Of a stretch of DNA of 64,000 nucleotides, positions 27,819 to 36,048 are shown piece by piece. The number at the start of each line of letters is the position of its first letter. Position 1 is the stretch's first letter. This stretch comes from Roseiarcus sp963751165 (GTDB taxonomy: Bacteria; Pseudomonadota; Alphaproteobacteria; Rhizobiales; Beijerinckiaceae): positions 62,001-126,000 of the forward strand of contig CAVVTP010000011.1 of the NCBI GenBank assembly GCA_963751165.1, in the 5' to 3' direction. The notes under the pieces are model-generated. The model was not told the origin of the DNA, did not search any database, and saw nothing but the letters and a program-made list of their open reading frames with translations. The position numbers and the translations under genes were made by a program.

Positions 27819-28072
27819 GCCTGACGATCGACGCGAGCGTCGCTGTGAAATGGGTGGTCGATGAGGATCGACACGAATTGGCGCGCGATGTCCTGCGGGT
27901 CAACCATCCCGTCTCTGACTGCGTCTATCTGGCATGTGCGATTAGGTCCAGCATGGTTCTTCTGACGGATGACGCAGCACAGTATCAGAAGTCAAGAATA
28001 CTCGGACCTAACATGCGCGCAGTTCATCTGCGTGATTGGACGCTAGGTCTCCCAGCTGACTCGACAGGATGA
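27815..28072 (+). pseudogene. PIN-domain toxin (VapC-like), internally truncated
   Basis: Only 85 residues, against roughly 130-140 for the family. The N-terminus (LTIDASVAVKWVVDED) with the first catalytic Asp and the C-terminal half (HPVSDCVYLACAIRSS, then LLTDDAAQY) are both well conserved and in the same frame. They are joined directly at RDVLRVNHPVSD, so about 50 central residues, including the expected conserved acidic residue, are missing. The protein may be an inactive remnant or a miniature form that still binds the antitoxin. It begins at a GTG overlapping the antitoxin stop and ends four bases before sdhB. Confidence 0.75.
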
Positions 28073-28076
28073 CCCG

Positions 28077-28859
28077 ATGGTTCAATTCGCACTGCCCGAA
28101 AACTCGCGCATCAAGCCTGGGAAGACCTGGCCGAGGCCCGCCAACGCCAAGCGCGTAACCGAGTTCCGCATCTATCGCTGGAACCCCGACGACGACGCCA
28201 ATCCTCGCCTGGACACCTATTTCGTCGACCGCGACGACTGCGGGCCGATGGTCCTCGACGCAATCATCTGGATCAAGTCCAAGATCAACTCGACGCTGAC
28301 CTTCCGCCGCTCCTGCCGCGAGGGAGTGTGCGGCTCGTGCGCGATGAACATCGACGGGCTCAATACGCTCGCCTGCACACGCGGCATCGACCAGGTCGAG
28401 GCGCCGGTCACGATCTATCCCCTGCCCCATCAGGAGGTGATCAAGGATCTGGTGCCGGACCAAACTATCTTTTTCGCCCAGCACGCCTCGATCGAGCCGT
28501 GGCTCAAGACGACGACGCCGGCGCCGGAGAAGGAATGGCTGCAGTCGCCGGAGGACCGATCGAAGCTCGACGGGCTCTACGAGTGCATCCTGTGCGCCTG
28601 CTGCTCGACCTCCTGCCCGAGCTACTGGTGGAACGGCGACCGTTATCTCGGCCCGGCGATCCTCCTCCAGGCCTATCGCTGGCTGGTCAACTCGCGCGAC
28701 GAATCCAAGGGGGAACGGCTCGACAATCTCGAGGACCCGTTCCGGCTCTACCGCTGCCACACGATCATGAACTGCGCCAAAACCTGCCCCAAGGGCCTGA
28801 ACCCGGCCAAGGCGATCTCGCACATCAAGGGGATGATGGCCGAGCGCCGGATGGGGTGA
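28077..28859 (+). CDS. sdhB: Succinate dehydrogenase iron-sulphur subunit
   Basis: A 260-residue electron-transfer subunit. The [2Fe-2S] cluster ligands are in SCREGVCGSCAMNIDGLNTL plus the following Cys, the [4Fe-4S] in CILCACCSTSCPSYWWN and the [3Fe-4S] in CHTIMNCAKTCPKG. It passes electrons from SdhA to quinone. It follows the truncated toxin gene by four bases, so its translation may now be coupled to the toxin-antitoxin cassette. The ATG at 28077 is preceded by AGGATGACCCG. Confidence 0.97.
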   Translation: MVQFALPENSRIKPGKTWPRPANAKRVTEFRIYRWNPDDDANPRLDTYFVDRDDCGPMVLDAIIWIKSKINSTLTFRRSCREGVCGSCAMNIDGLNTLACTRGIDQVEAPVTIYPLPHQEVIKDLVPDQTIFFAQHASIEPWLKTTTPAPEKEWLQSPEDRSKLDGLYECILCACCSTSCPSYWWNGDRYLGPAILLQAYRWLVNSRDESKGERLDNLEDPFRLYRCHTIMNCAKTCPKGLNPAKAISHIKGMMAERRMG

Positions 28860-28992
28860 GCGGCGCTCGTCCTTCAATCGCGGTCAGTCGGGGGTTCAAC
28901 GTCCTCTTTCTCTGACAGGCTGCGCGGCGTGTGTCGATCAGAGCGGAGGGCGCTTTGCGCAAAGACGGCCCGGTTTGCTTCAAAGCGTCTTC

Positions 28993-29027
28993 AAGCGCCC
29001 GACGCGCTTCTTGCGCACCGGGCGCTT
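28993..29027. terminator. Strong inverted repeat between convergent sdhB and aioA
   Basis: AAGCGCCCG and CGGGCGCTT form a perfect nine-base stem; inside it GCGC-TTCTT-GCGC forms a second stem, separated by a two-base internal loop. It lies eight bases past the aioA stop on the minus strand and about 130 bases past sdhB. It probably works in both directions, although the T runs are short. Confidence 0.65.
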
Positions 29028-29034
29028 GCTTTCC

Positions 29035-31569
29035 TCAGACCTTATACTCCCAGGACTTGAAGCTCGTCTCGCGCGCCGCGCCGGGAGCCGACGCGAGCTT
29101 GCGAATGTCGCCCCAGGTCTGTTTGTAGTTCGGAATGATGAGCTCGTTGACGCCTGGCGAGACGACGTTCCCCTGCACGCCCATCGGGTAGGCGAACAGC
29201 ATGAAGGTCTGCTTGCGCCTCGCTGTCGGCGTCGGATACGCCATCGCCTGCGTCGCGCCATTCTCGTTGTGGACCTCCACCAGGTCGCCCGGCGACAAGC
29301 CCAGGTCCTTCATGTCGTCCGGGTTCATCTGGATGAACGGATACGGCCAGCGATCCACGACGAGGTCTTCCCGCTGGTCGAGATAGGCGCTCTGCCAGAC
29401 GTGGTTGGCGCGGCCGTTGTTGATGAGGAAGGCGAACTTCTTCGATTCCTCCTCTTTTCCCGCCGCCTCGAAGCCGCGCCACGGCGCGTCCATGAACCGG
29501 GCCTTGCCGTCCTCGGTCGAAAAGACGCCGTCGGAGTAGAGGCGCTGGGTACCGACCAGCTTGCCGTTATCGAAGCCGGTCGCCGGCTCCTGGACGCCGT
29601 TGGTGCCCATGGCGCGAAGCCGTTCGTAGGTCACGAACTCGCCGCCCTTGGCGTGCTTGTGATAGCCGTCCATGAAGGCGTCTTCCTCGGTCTTCCAATC
29701 GAAACCCTTGAACTTGTCAGCGTCGTCCGCCCTGCCCATTTCGCGGAAGACCCGTTCGAGGTTGTTGGCCAGACGCGCCGCGATCAGGCAGTCGGGCATG
29801 GCTTGGCCGGGCGGATCCATGTAGCGTTCGGTGAGCCGTAGCCGGCGCTCGCCGTTCATCGAAGTGAGATCCATCTCGCCGTCCGTCGCCCCCGGCAGCC
29901 AGACGTGACAGGCTTGGCCGATCTTGGCCGGCACGATATCGACATCGACGGCGAACAGCCCACCCCGCTTGATCGCGCCAAGGATCGCCTCGACTTGCGC
30001 TGCGCGATCGCCATAGGGCGCGGCGGACATCGCGTCCTTCACCAAATCGGTCCGCTTCTTGTACACCTGCTTGAACTTGTCGGCGTTGAGGGTGGTCTTG
30101 TAGTGGTCGCAGTCCCAGATGTGATGCACTCCTCCCTTGCCTTCTTCGATCAGAAGCTTGTCGATATAGGGCGCAGGCCGCGGACCGGGATAATCTGGAC
30201 GCACATAGCCTTCCTGGTGGCCGCCCATGCGCACGCAGCCGCCGCCCATCTGGCCGATGTTGCCGGTGGCTAGGGCGATGTTCACATACGCGCCGTTGGT
30301 GCGATAGTTGTCGTTGCCCCAGATGAGACCCTTCTCGTAGCCGAACATCACGCGACGGCGCTTGCCGCCCTCTTTCGGCATGGCGATCCATTCGGCTGCC
30401 TTGACGATGTCGGCTGGATTCAAACCCGTGATCTTGGCCGCGTCGTCAATCGACGTGCGGCATCCCTCGAGCGCCCCCTCGAACGAGGTCAAATGAGCAG
30501 GGAACGCCGCCGACTCGCCGCGCGCGGGATAGAGCGGCGGCCGGTTCGACGCAGTCCGCAGCGTGCTCTTTTCGATGAAGTCCTTCTGCACCCATCCCTT
30601 GTCGGCGATGTAGGTGAAAAGGGCGTTGAACAGGGCCAGATCGGTTCCGGAATTGATCGCCAGATGGAGGACGTTGTCCTTGCCGGCCGCCACTTCGCAC
30701 GCATTGACCGTCACGGTGCGGCGGGGATCGACGATGATGATCCGCGCCGCCGCGTGCGGCTCGTCCGGCATGAGCTTCTTCTTCTTGTCGAGAGTCGCGC
30801 CTTGCAGGTTAGGAATCCAGTGATTGAGGAAGTAGTTGGTCTGGGTTTCGAGCGAATTGGCGCCAACCGCCATGATCGTGTCGGCGAGTTCGGCGTCCTC
30901 GTAGCAATTGTTGAGTTCGCCGACCCCCATGTCGCGGGTCCCATGAACCTCGGAGTTGTATGCGGGGCGATTGTGAATGCGGACGTTCTTGATCTTCATT
31001 GCGCCGAAATAGAGCTTGCCGGTGCCCCAGGTGTTTTCATAGCCGCCGCCGGCGCCGCCGTGGTCGAACATCGAAACGAAGAGCCCATCCTCGCCCTGAG
31101 TGGCGATGACCCCCGCGGTCACGCGCGCCACGAGGTCGAGCGCATCGTCCCAGCTCGTTGGCTGCATCTGTCCGTAGCGCCAGACCATGGGTTCAGTCAG
31201 GCGCTGCTGCTGGGTCGAGCGCGCTTCGGAGAAGGATTCCTCGGCCATGCGCGCGCCGCGGATCGAGGCAAGTCCAGAATTCACGCTGCAAGCCGGATCG
31301 GGCTTGATGACGACATGGACGTCCTTTCCGTCCTGCTTGACGATGTTGTACATCGAAGGGGAATACCAGTTCGGCGTCATCGGCAATTGCTGCTTCGCGA
31401 GGTCGACGCCGAAGACGTTGGCGTTGGCAGCGGTTCCCCCCTGCTCGTTGATCGGCCAGGTGTAGGCGTGGTAGCCGCAACCGACGATGCAGAACTGGCA
31501 GACGACGTTGTGCTCCTTGGCGTCCGCCGGAATGATCGGGAGCCGATCGACGTGGCGCTTGAATGTCAT
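29035..31569 (-). CDS. aioA: Arsenite oxidase large (molybdopterin) subunit
   Basis: An 844-residue DMSO-reductase-family enzyme that oxidises arsenite to arsenate in the periplasm. The [3Fe-4S] motif CQFCIVGCGYH (C-x2-C-x3-C) near residue 24 distinguishes AioA from formate dehydrogenases. GGAGGGYENTWGTGKL and HNRPAYNSEVHGTRD are highly characteristic. There is no signal peptide: AioA is exported through the Tat signal of its partner AioB. The gene starts three bases after the aioB stop. No molybdenum-cofactor, cytochrome c or aioXSR gene is present in the window. Confidence 0.97.
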   Translation of the reverse strand: MTFKRHVDRLPIIPADAKEHNVVCQFCIVGCGYHAYTWPINEQGGTAANANVFGVDLAKQQLPMTPNWYSPSMYNIVKQDGKDVHVVIKPDPACSVNSGLASIRGARMAEESFSEARSTQQQRLTEPMVWRYGQMQPTSWDDALDLVARVTAGVIATQGEDGLFVSMFDHGGAGGGYENTWGTGKLYFGAMKIKNVRIHNRPAYNSEVHGTRDMGVGELNNCYEDAELADTIMAVGANSLETQTNYFLNHWIPNLQGATLDKKKKLMPDEPHAAARIIIVDPRRTVTVNACEVAAGKDNVLHLAINSGTDLALFNALFTYIADKGWVQKDFIEKSTLRTASNRPPLYPARGESAAFPAHLTSFEGALEGCRTSIDDAAKITGLNPADIVKAAEWIAMPKEGGKRRRVMFGYEKGLIWGNDNYRTNGAYVNIALATGNIGQMGGGCVRMGGHQEGYVRPDYPGPRPAPYIDKLLIEEGKGGVHHIWDCDHYKTTLNADKFKQVYKKRTDLVKDAMSAAPYGDRAAQVEAILGAIKRGGLFAVDVDIVPAKIGQACHVWLPGATDGEMDLTSMNGERRLRLTERYMDPPGQAMPDCLIAARLANNLERVFREMGRADDADKFKGFDWKTEEDAFMDGYHKHAKGGEFVTYERLRAMGTNGVQEPATGFDNGKLVGTQRLYSDGVFSTEDGKARFMDAPWRGFEAAGKEEESKKFAFLINNGRANHVWQSAYLDQREDLVVDRWPYPFIQMNPDDMKDLGLSPGDLVEVHNENGATQAMAYPTPTARRKQTFMLFAYPMGVQGNVVSPGVNELIIPNYKQTWGDIRKLASAPGAARETSFKSWEYKV

Positions 31570-31572
31570 GAT

Positions 31573-32112
31573 TCAACCCTCCAACACGTTCGAGAGGCGA
31601 CCGTAGATGAGCTCGTCGACGCCCTCGGCGTAGATGTCGCCCTTGGCGTCGACTCGCAGCAGATATTGGGGAAGATTCTGGGTCGCGTGACCCCAGATTT
31701 CCTGGCCGCCGTTCTCGCAATCGAAACGCGAATAGTGGCCGGGGCAGTTGAGCGTCTTGTCCGAAGCATTGTAGTCGAGCGGAAAGCCCTTGTGCGGGCA
31801 GATCGTGGTAAAGCCGACGATGTCGCCCTCGGGGCCGACGCCGCCGGGGACTTTCGTGCCGAGCTTCAGGAGCACGCCGGGCGCATCGGCGTCGGGGTAA
31901 GCCACCTGCAACGGCGCGTTCGGCTTGAGGTCGCTGACGTTCGCCAGGCGGTTCGACGGGTAGCTGGCGCGCGCGAGTTGCGGACCCGCCTTCGCTCCCT
32001 GCGGCACTACGGAGGCCGCGGCCGCCCCGGCCGCCGCTACGCCGGCTCCAGACAGGAACCATCGGCGGCCCATATCGACCTTGCGGCCGCACCTGTTCGC
32101 GCGCTCCACCAT
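31573..32112 (-). CDS. aioB: Arsenite oxidase small (Rieske) subunit
   Basis: A 179-residue Rieske iron-sulphur protein passing electrons from AioA to a periplasmic acceptor. The Tat signal is GRRWFLSGAGVAAAGAAAA, and cleavage is expected near KAG. Cluster ligands are CPHKG and CPGHYSRFD, where the first motif has Cys and His and the second has Cys and His; the disulphide pair seen in some AioB proteins is not evident, as the residues flanking the His are not Cys. ATG 32112 follows GGGAGG. It is the first gene of aioBA and diverges from arsR across a 123-base gap. Confidence 0.95.
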   Translation of the reverse strand: MVERANRCGRKVDMGRRWFLSGAGVAAAGAAAASVVPQGAKAGPQLARASYPSNRLANVSDLKPNAPLQVAYPDADAPGVLLKLGTKVPGGVGPEGDIVGFTTICPHKGFPLDYNASDKTLNCPGHYSRFDCENGGQEIWGHATQNLPQYLLRVDAKGDIYAEGVDELIYGRLSNVLEG

Positions 32113-32197
32113 GGCTTGACCTCCCTTGTTGTTCTTTGCCTAAAGGCCGACGGCGGTGGGCTTGGTGAACGTCGCACAACCGTCGCACGTATCCATT

Positions 32198-32231
32198 AAT
32201 CTGGAAGCGTTGCATATATCGATAAATCTGG
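32198..32231. promoter_or_regulatory. Putative ArsR operator in the aioB-arsR divergent gap
   Basis: AATCTGG occurs at 32198-32204 and again at 32225-32231. Between them, in an AT-rich patch, TATCGATA (32217-32224) is a perfect palindrome. The position just before the arsR start fits autorepression and could also affect aioBA. No sigma-54 -24/-12 element of the kind used by AioR-controlled operons was seen. Confidence 0.45.
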
Positions 32232-32235
32232 CAAT

Positions 32236-32598
32236 GTGGATGCGATGGATTCGACCGTAGCTATCGCCGCTCTCGCGGCCCTTGCTCAAACCACTCGCCT
32301 CGAGGCGTTCCAACTCCTTGTCAGCCGCGAGCCGGACGGCGTCGCTGCCGGCGAACTCGCCCGCCTGCTCGCAATTCCACAGAACACGATGTCGTCGCAC
32401 CTTGGCGTGCTGGCGCGCGCCGGATTGGTTCGCAGCGAGCGGCTCAGCCGCTCGATCATTTATCGCGCCGACCTCGTTCGCTTCCGGGAGGTCATGCTGT
32501 TCCTCGTTCAAGACTGCTGCGGCGGCCGGCCTGAACTTTGCGGCCCTCTGCTTGCCGAGCTCTCGCCCTGTTGCCGGGAAGAAGGGCCGTGCACATGA
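32236..32598 (+). CDS. arsR: ArsR-family metalloregulator
   Basis: A 120-residue winged-helix repressor that should release DNA on binding As(III). ALAQTTRLEAFQLLVS and IPQNTMSSHLGVLARAGLV form the helix-turn-helix. The candidate arsenic ligands are not in the usual alpha-3 site but in a Cys-rich C-terminus: CC near residue 94, C in PELCG, CC in SPCCRE, and a final C in EGPC. Start is GTG 32236 or ATG 32245; neither has a strong ribosome site. The stop overlaps the arsC ATG (ATGA). It is transcribed away from aioBA. Confidence 0.93.
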   Translation: MDAMDSTVAIAALAALAQTTRLEAFQLLVSREPDGVAAGELARLLAIPQNTMSSHLGVLARAGLVRSERLSRSIIYRADLVRFREVMLFLVQDCCGGRPELCGPLLAELSPCCREEGPCT

Positions 32599-33123
32599 TC
32601 GACCAAGTCTTCAACGTCCTGTTCCTCTGCACCGGCAACAGCGCACGATCGGTGCTGGCCGAGGCCCTCCTGCGCAAGCTCGGCGCGGGCCGCTTCAACG
32701 CCTTCTCGGCGGGGAGCCATCCGAAGGGGTCGGTCAACCCCTTTGCGCTCGGGGTGCTCGAACTCTTATGGCTTACCGACCGAGGGCTATCGATCGAAGA
32801 GCTGGGACGAATTCGCCGCTCCCGGCGCGCCGGTAATGGATTTCGTGTTCACGGTCTGCGACAGCGCGGCCGGCGAGACCTGCCCGGTGTGGCCGGGACA
32901 GCCGATGACGGCGCATTGGGGCATCGAGGACCCCGCCTCGGTCCAAGGATCGGACATCGAGAAGGAGAAGGCTTTCGTCACCGCCTTCAAGTACCTGAGG
33001 AACCGCATCTCGATCTTCATCAGCCTGCCGGTCACAAGTCTCGACAAGATGGCGCTGCGCGCCAAGCTCCACGAAATCGGCGAGATGGAAGGCGCGACGG
33101 CGCGCGCGAGGAATGATCGCTGA
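32595..33123 (+). CDS. arsC: Thioredoxin-type arsenate reductase (frame broken by one extra base)
   Basis: A low-molecular-weight-phosphatase-fold arsenate reductase that converts arsenate to arsenite for export. The P-loop is CTGNSARS. The redox Cys pair is in VCDSAAGETCPVW. The first frame holds to GVLE; the remainder (YGLPTEGYRSKSWDEFA onwards) is one frame over. GAACTC at 32760-32765 is the break: with one base fewer the text reads LESYG or LDSYG, as in related enzymes, giving 175 residues. The ATG overlaps the arsR stop, and the stop overlaps the acr3 ATG. Confidence 0.9.
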
Positions 33124-34190
33124 TGTCCACGTTCGAACGATATCTCACCGTCTGGGTCCTTCTCTGCATCGTCGCAGGCGTCGCTCTCGGACACGCCATG
33201 CCGGGCGTCTTTCAGGCAATCGGATCGATCGAGATCGCGAAGGTCAACATGCCGGTGGCGGTCCTGATCTGGCTGATGATCGTGCCGATGCTGCTCAAGA
33301 TCGATTTCGCGGCTCTCAGTCGCGTCGGAGAGCACTGGCGCGGCATCGGCGTCACGCTGATCATCAACTGGGCGGTGAAGCCGTTTTCGATGGCGGCGCT
33401 CGGCTGGTTGTTCATCGGACACCTGTTTCGACCCTGGCTGCCTCCCGACCAGATCAATTCCTACATCGCCGGGCTCATACTGCTCGCGGCCGCCCCGTGC
33501 ACGGCGATGGTGTTCGTTTGGTCGAACCTGACCCGAGGGGAACCGCATTTCACCCTCACTCAGGTCGCGCTGAACGACACCATCATGGTGTTCGCGTTCG
33601 CGCCGATCGTCGGCCTTCTGCTCGGCCTCTCCGCGATAAATGTTCCCTGGAATACGCTGGTGCTTTCGGTGGTCCTCTACATCGTCGTGCCGGTGATCGT
33701 GGCGCAATTGATCCGTCGCGGCGTGCTGGCGAACGGCGGCCCGGAGGGTCTCTCTCGTCTGCTCGCGACAATGCAACCCGTATCGCTGATCGCCCTGCTG
33801 GCGACGCTGGTCCTGCTGTTCGGCTTCCAGGGCGAGGAGATCACCGCCCAGCCGCTCATCATTCTGATGCTGGCGATCCCGATCCTGATCCAGGTCTATT
33901 TCAACGCGGGGTTCGCCTACCTGCTGAACCGCTTCATGGGGGAACAGCATTGCGTCGCCGGCCCGTCCGCGCTGATAGGGGCCAGCAATTTTTTCGAACT
34001 GGCCGTCGCGGCCGCCATCAGCCTGTTCGGCTTCAACTCGGGCGCGGCTCTTGCGACCGTCGTCGGCGTGCTGATCGAAGTGCCCGTCATGCTGTCTGTT
34101 GTGTGGATCGTCAATCGGTCGAAAGGCTGGTACGAAATCGGCGCGAGGCCTGCCACGCGTCCATTGGCGTCGGCAGCGAAAGGCCGATAA
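33123..34190 (+). CDS. acr3: Arsenite efflux transporter, ACR3 family
   Basis: A 355-residue inner-membrane permease with about ten helices that expels As(III). The conserved, functionally essential Cys lies in AAAPCTAMVFVWS, and the conserved Glu in GVLIEVPVML. SNFFELAVAAAISLFG is the other family hallmark. Its ATG overlaps the arsC stop, so arsR-arsC-acr3 is a tightly coupled operon. Some Rhizobiales name this gene arsB, but it belongs to Acr3 and not to the ArsB antiporter family. Confidence 0.94.
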   Translation: MSTFERYLTVWVLLCIVAGVALGHAMPGVFQAIGSIEIAKVNMPVAVLIWLMIVPMLLKIDFAALSRVGEHWRGIGVTLIINWAVKPFSMAALGWLFIGHLFRPWLPPDQINSYIAGLILLAAAPCTAMVFVWSNLTRGEPHFTLTQVALNDTIMVFAFAPIVGLLLGLSAINVPWNTLVLSVVLYIVVPVIVAQLIRRGVLANGGPEGLSRLLATMQPVSLIALLATLVLLFGFQGEEITAQPLIILMLAIPILIQVYFNAGFAYLLNRFMGEQHCVAGPSALIGASNFFELAVAAAISLFGFNSGAALATVVGVLIEVPVMLSVVWIVNRSKGWYEIGARPATRPLASAAKGR

Positions 34191-34540
34191 AGCCGCATGA
34201 TCGCCTGCTGCTCGGGGTGATGGCCCGAATGGCGGATTGCGCGGCGCCGCAGGCTGCGGCCACCGACGGCGCCGGTCATCCTCCCGACCGAGCCTCGAAG
34301 TCGATGTAGGCGCCCCGCTGAACCGCGCGCATAGCCCGACGACGCAAACCAGGGGTTTGGGAAGAATCGCCCAAACCCCAGCATGCCGACGATCCGAGTT
34401 TTGAGGGCTGTCATCGTTTTGTTACAGCCGCAAGCCATGAATTTTCTGCGACGACGGAGTGCGGCGCCGGGCCTCAACGCCCCATCGCTCAGAGAAAGCA
34501 CCTGTGCGTCGGTAAGTTTTTTTAAGAAGGGGGCCGAGCA
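34191..34540. other. Gap between acr3 and the MFS gene
   Basis: The 350 bases contain no recognisable gene. A perfect ten-base stem lies in the middle, and a short T run with GAAGGGGG just before 34541 includes the ribosome site of the MFS gene. Confidence 0.5.
34352..34379. terminator. Ten-base-pair hairpin downstream of acr3
   Basis: GGGGTTTGGG and CCCAAACCCC form a perfect stem around an eight-base loop, about 160 bases after the acr3 stop. No T run follows. It may end or stabilise the ars transcript. Confidence 0.5.
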
Positions 34541-36022
34541 ATGGTCGATGTCGCCGCGCGAGAGGTGCGCAGCCGACCGAACGCGAAAACCGTTCAGGAA
34601 TACATAGACGAGTTGCCGGTATGGTCGGACGGCACTTCGCTCAAATCCACGCCGATGACGGGCATGCAGTGGCGGATTTGGACGCTCGCCGCGTTCGGCA
34701 AGTTCTTCGAGGGCTTCGTGGTGTTCATGGGCGGCGTGTCGTTGCCGCTGATCGCCCGCGAATTCCATTTGGCTGACGCCGAGAAGGGTCTCGTCACCTC
34801 GGCGAGTCTCTTCGGCATCTTGCTCGGCACCATCCTGCTCGGTGGGTTATCGGACTATTTCGGCCGCAAGCTTATGTTCGTCGCCGAGATGATCATCTTC
34901 TGCATGTTCCTTGCGCTGCTGATTCTGGTTGGGAATTTCCTGTCCCTGGTGATCTGCCTGGTCGGCATCGGCATGGCGCTGGGCTGCGACTACCCGACTG
35001 CGCATATGATCATCTCGGAAAACATCCCGAGCGTCTCGCGCGGTCAACTCGTGCTCGGCGCATTCGCCTTTCAGGCGATAGGCGCCATGTGCGGGATCAT
35101 AGTCGGCGCCGTAGTCCTTGTGATCGACCCGAGCATCGGCGCCTGGCGCTGGATGTACGCCACCGCGCTGGCGCCGGCCATACTGATCACCATCGGCCGC
35201 TTTTTCATCCCGGAAAGCGCCAACTGGTTGATCGTCCGGGGCCAGCACGATAAGGCCGAACAGGCTGTGTCGCGCCTGCTCAACCGGACGCCGGTCTACC
35301 CGGAGAAAGTGATGCTGGCGCGTCATGTCGCCGATGAGGCGAGCGCCTCGAAAGCGTCATTCTTCGCGCTTTTCGACGCAAAGAACCGCCGCGCCACCAT
35401 CTTCTCTTCAGTGCCATGGCTGTTTCAGGATCTCGGCACTTACGGCATTGGCGTCTTCACGCCGACCCTGATCGCTGCCGCTCTCGGCAGCGGGCCGGAC
35501 AAGATCCGCAGCCCCGCTGACCTGATCGCGAGCGGCATCCATTCGGCCGAGGCCGCGGCCCTGACAACCTCGCTGCTGATCGTCGGCATCGCCTTCGCAA
35601 TCTGGTTGTCCGATAGCCTAGGGCGCATCCGCCTGCAGATCTTCGGTTTCCTCGGCTGCGCGGTCGGATTGGGTATCGCCTCCCTGTCCATCGACGCGGA
35701 AGGCGCGCTCAGGCTGGACCTCATCATGGCCGGCGTGATGCTGTTCAATTTCATGACAAACCTCGGCCCCAACGCGCAAACCTACCTCCTTGCGGGGGAG
35801 GTGTTCCCGACTGAAGTGCGCGGCATGGGCGCCGGCTTCGCGGCGATGATCGGCAAAGTCGGCGCAGTCGCCACCACGTTTGGCTTCCCGCTCCTGCTCG
35901 CCAGCATCGGCACTCGCTCGCTGCTTTACAGCCTCGTCATCAGCTCGGTGTTAGGCGCTATCGTAACCTGGATGTTCCGCATCGAAACCACTGGCGTGAA
36001 CCTCGATCGCATCGGCCGCTGA
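34541..36022 (+). CDS. Major facilitator superfamily transporter, sugar-porter/phosphate-symporter-like
   Basis: A 493-residue permease with 12 predicted helices. GGLSDYFGRKLMF between helices 2 and 3 and LAGEVFPTEVRGMGAGF are the MFS loop signatures. The roughly 45-residue N-terminal extension (VQEYIDELPVWSDGTSL) precedes the first helix (FGKFFEGFVVFMGGVSLPLI). Similar proteins transport inorganic phosphate or small organic ions. It lies between the arsenite exporter gene and a phosphate-binding protein gene, so phosphate or arsenate transport is likely but unproven. Confidence 0.85.
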   Translation: MVDVAAREVRSRPNAKTVQEYIDELPVWSDGTSLKSTPMTGMQWRIWTLAAFGKFFEGFVVFMGGVSLPLIAREFHLADAEKGLVTSASLFGILLGTILLGGLSDYFGRKLMFVAEMIIFCMFLALLILVGNFLSLVICLVGIGMALGCDYPTAHMIISENIPSVSRGQLVLGAFAFQAIGAMCGIIVGAVVLVIDPSIGAWRWMYATALAPAILITIGRFFIPESANWLIVRGQHDKAEQAVSRLLNRTPVYPEKVMLARHVADEASASKASFFALFDAKNRRATIFSSVPWLFQDLGTYGIGVFTPTLIAAALGSGPDKIRSPADLIASGIHSAEAAALTTSLLIVGIAFAIWLSDSLGRIRLQIFGFLGCAVGLGIASLSIDAEGALRLDLIMAGVMLFNFMTNLGPNAQTYLLAGEVFPTEVRGMGAGFAAMIGKVGAVATTFGFPLLLASIGTRSLLYSLVISSVLGAIVTWMFRIETTGVNLDRIGR

Positions 36023-36048
36023 ACAGACGCGAACAGGAGACGCCAGTC

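Noticed and set aside
25686..28859. sdhB misplacement as an assembly error
   Set aside because: Both flanking genes are complete and the inserted cassette has its own coherent start, overlap and stop. Nothing suggests a mis-join.
30493..32199. A 568-codon plus-strand frame opposite aioA and aioB
   Set aside because: It covers both arsenite oxidase genes in antisense, has no recognisable domains, and would require implausible overlapping coding.
32113..32235. A sigma-54 (-24/-12) promoter for aioBA
   Set aside because: No GG-N10-GC element with the expected flanks is visible in the gap, so I do not report the usual AioR/RpoN promoter.
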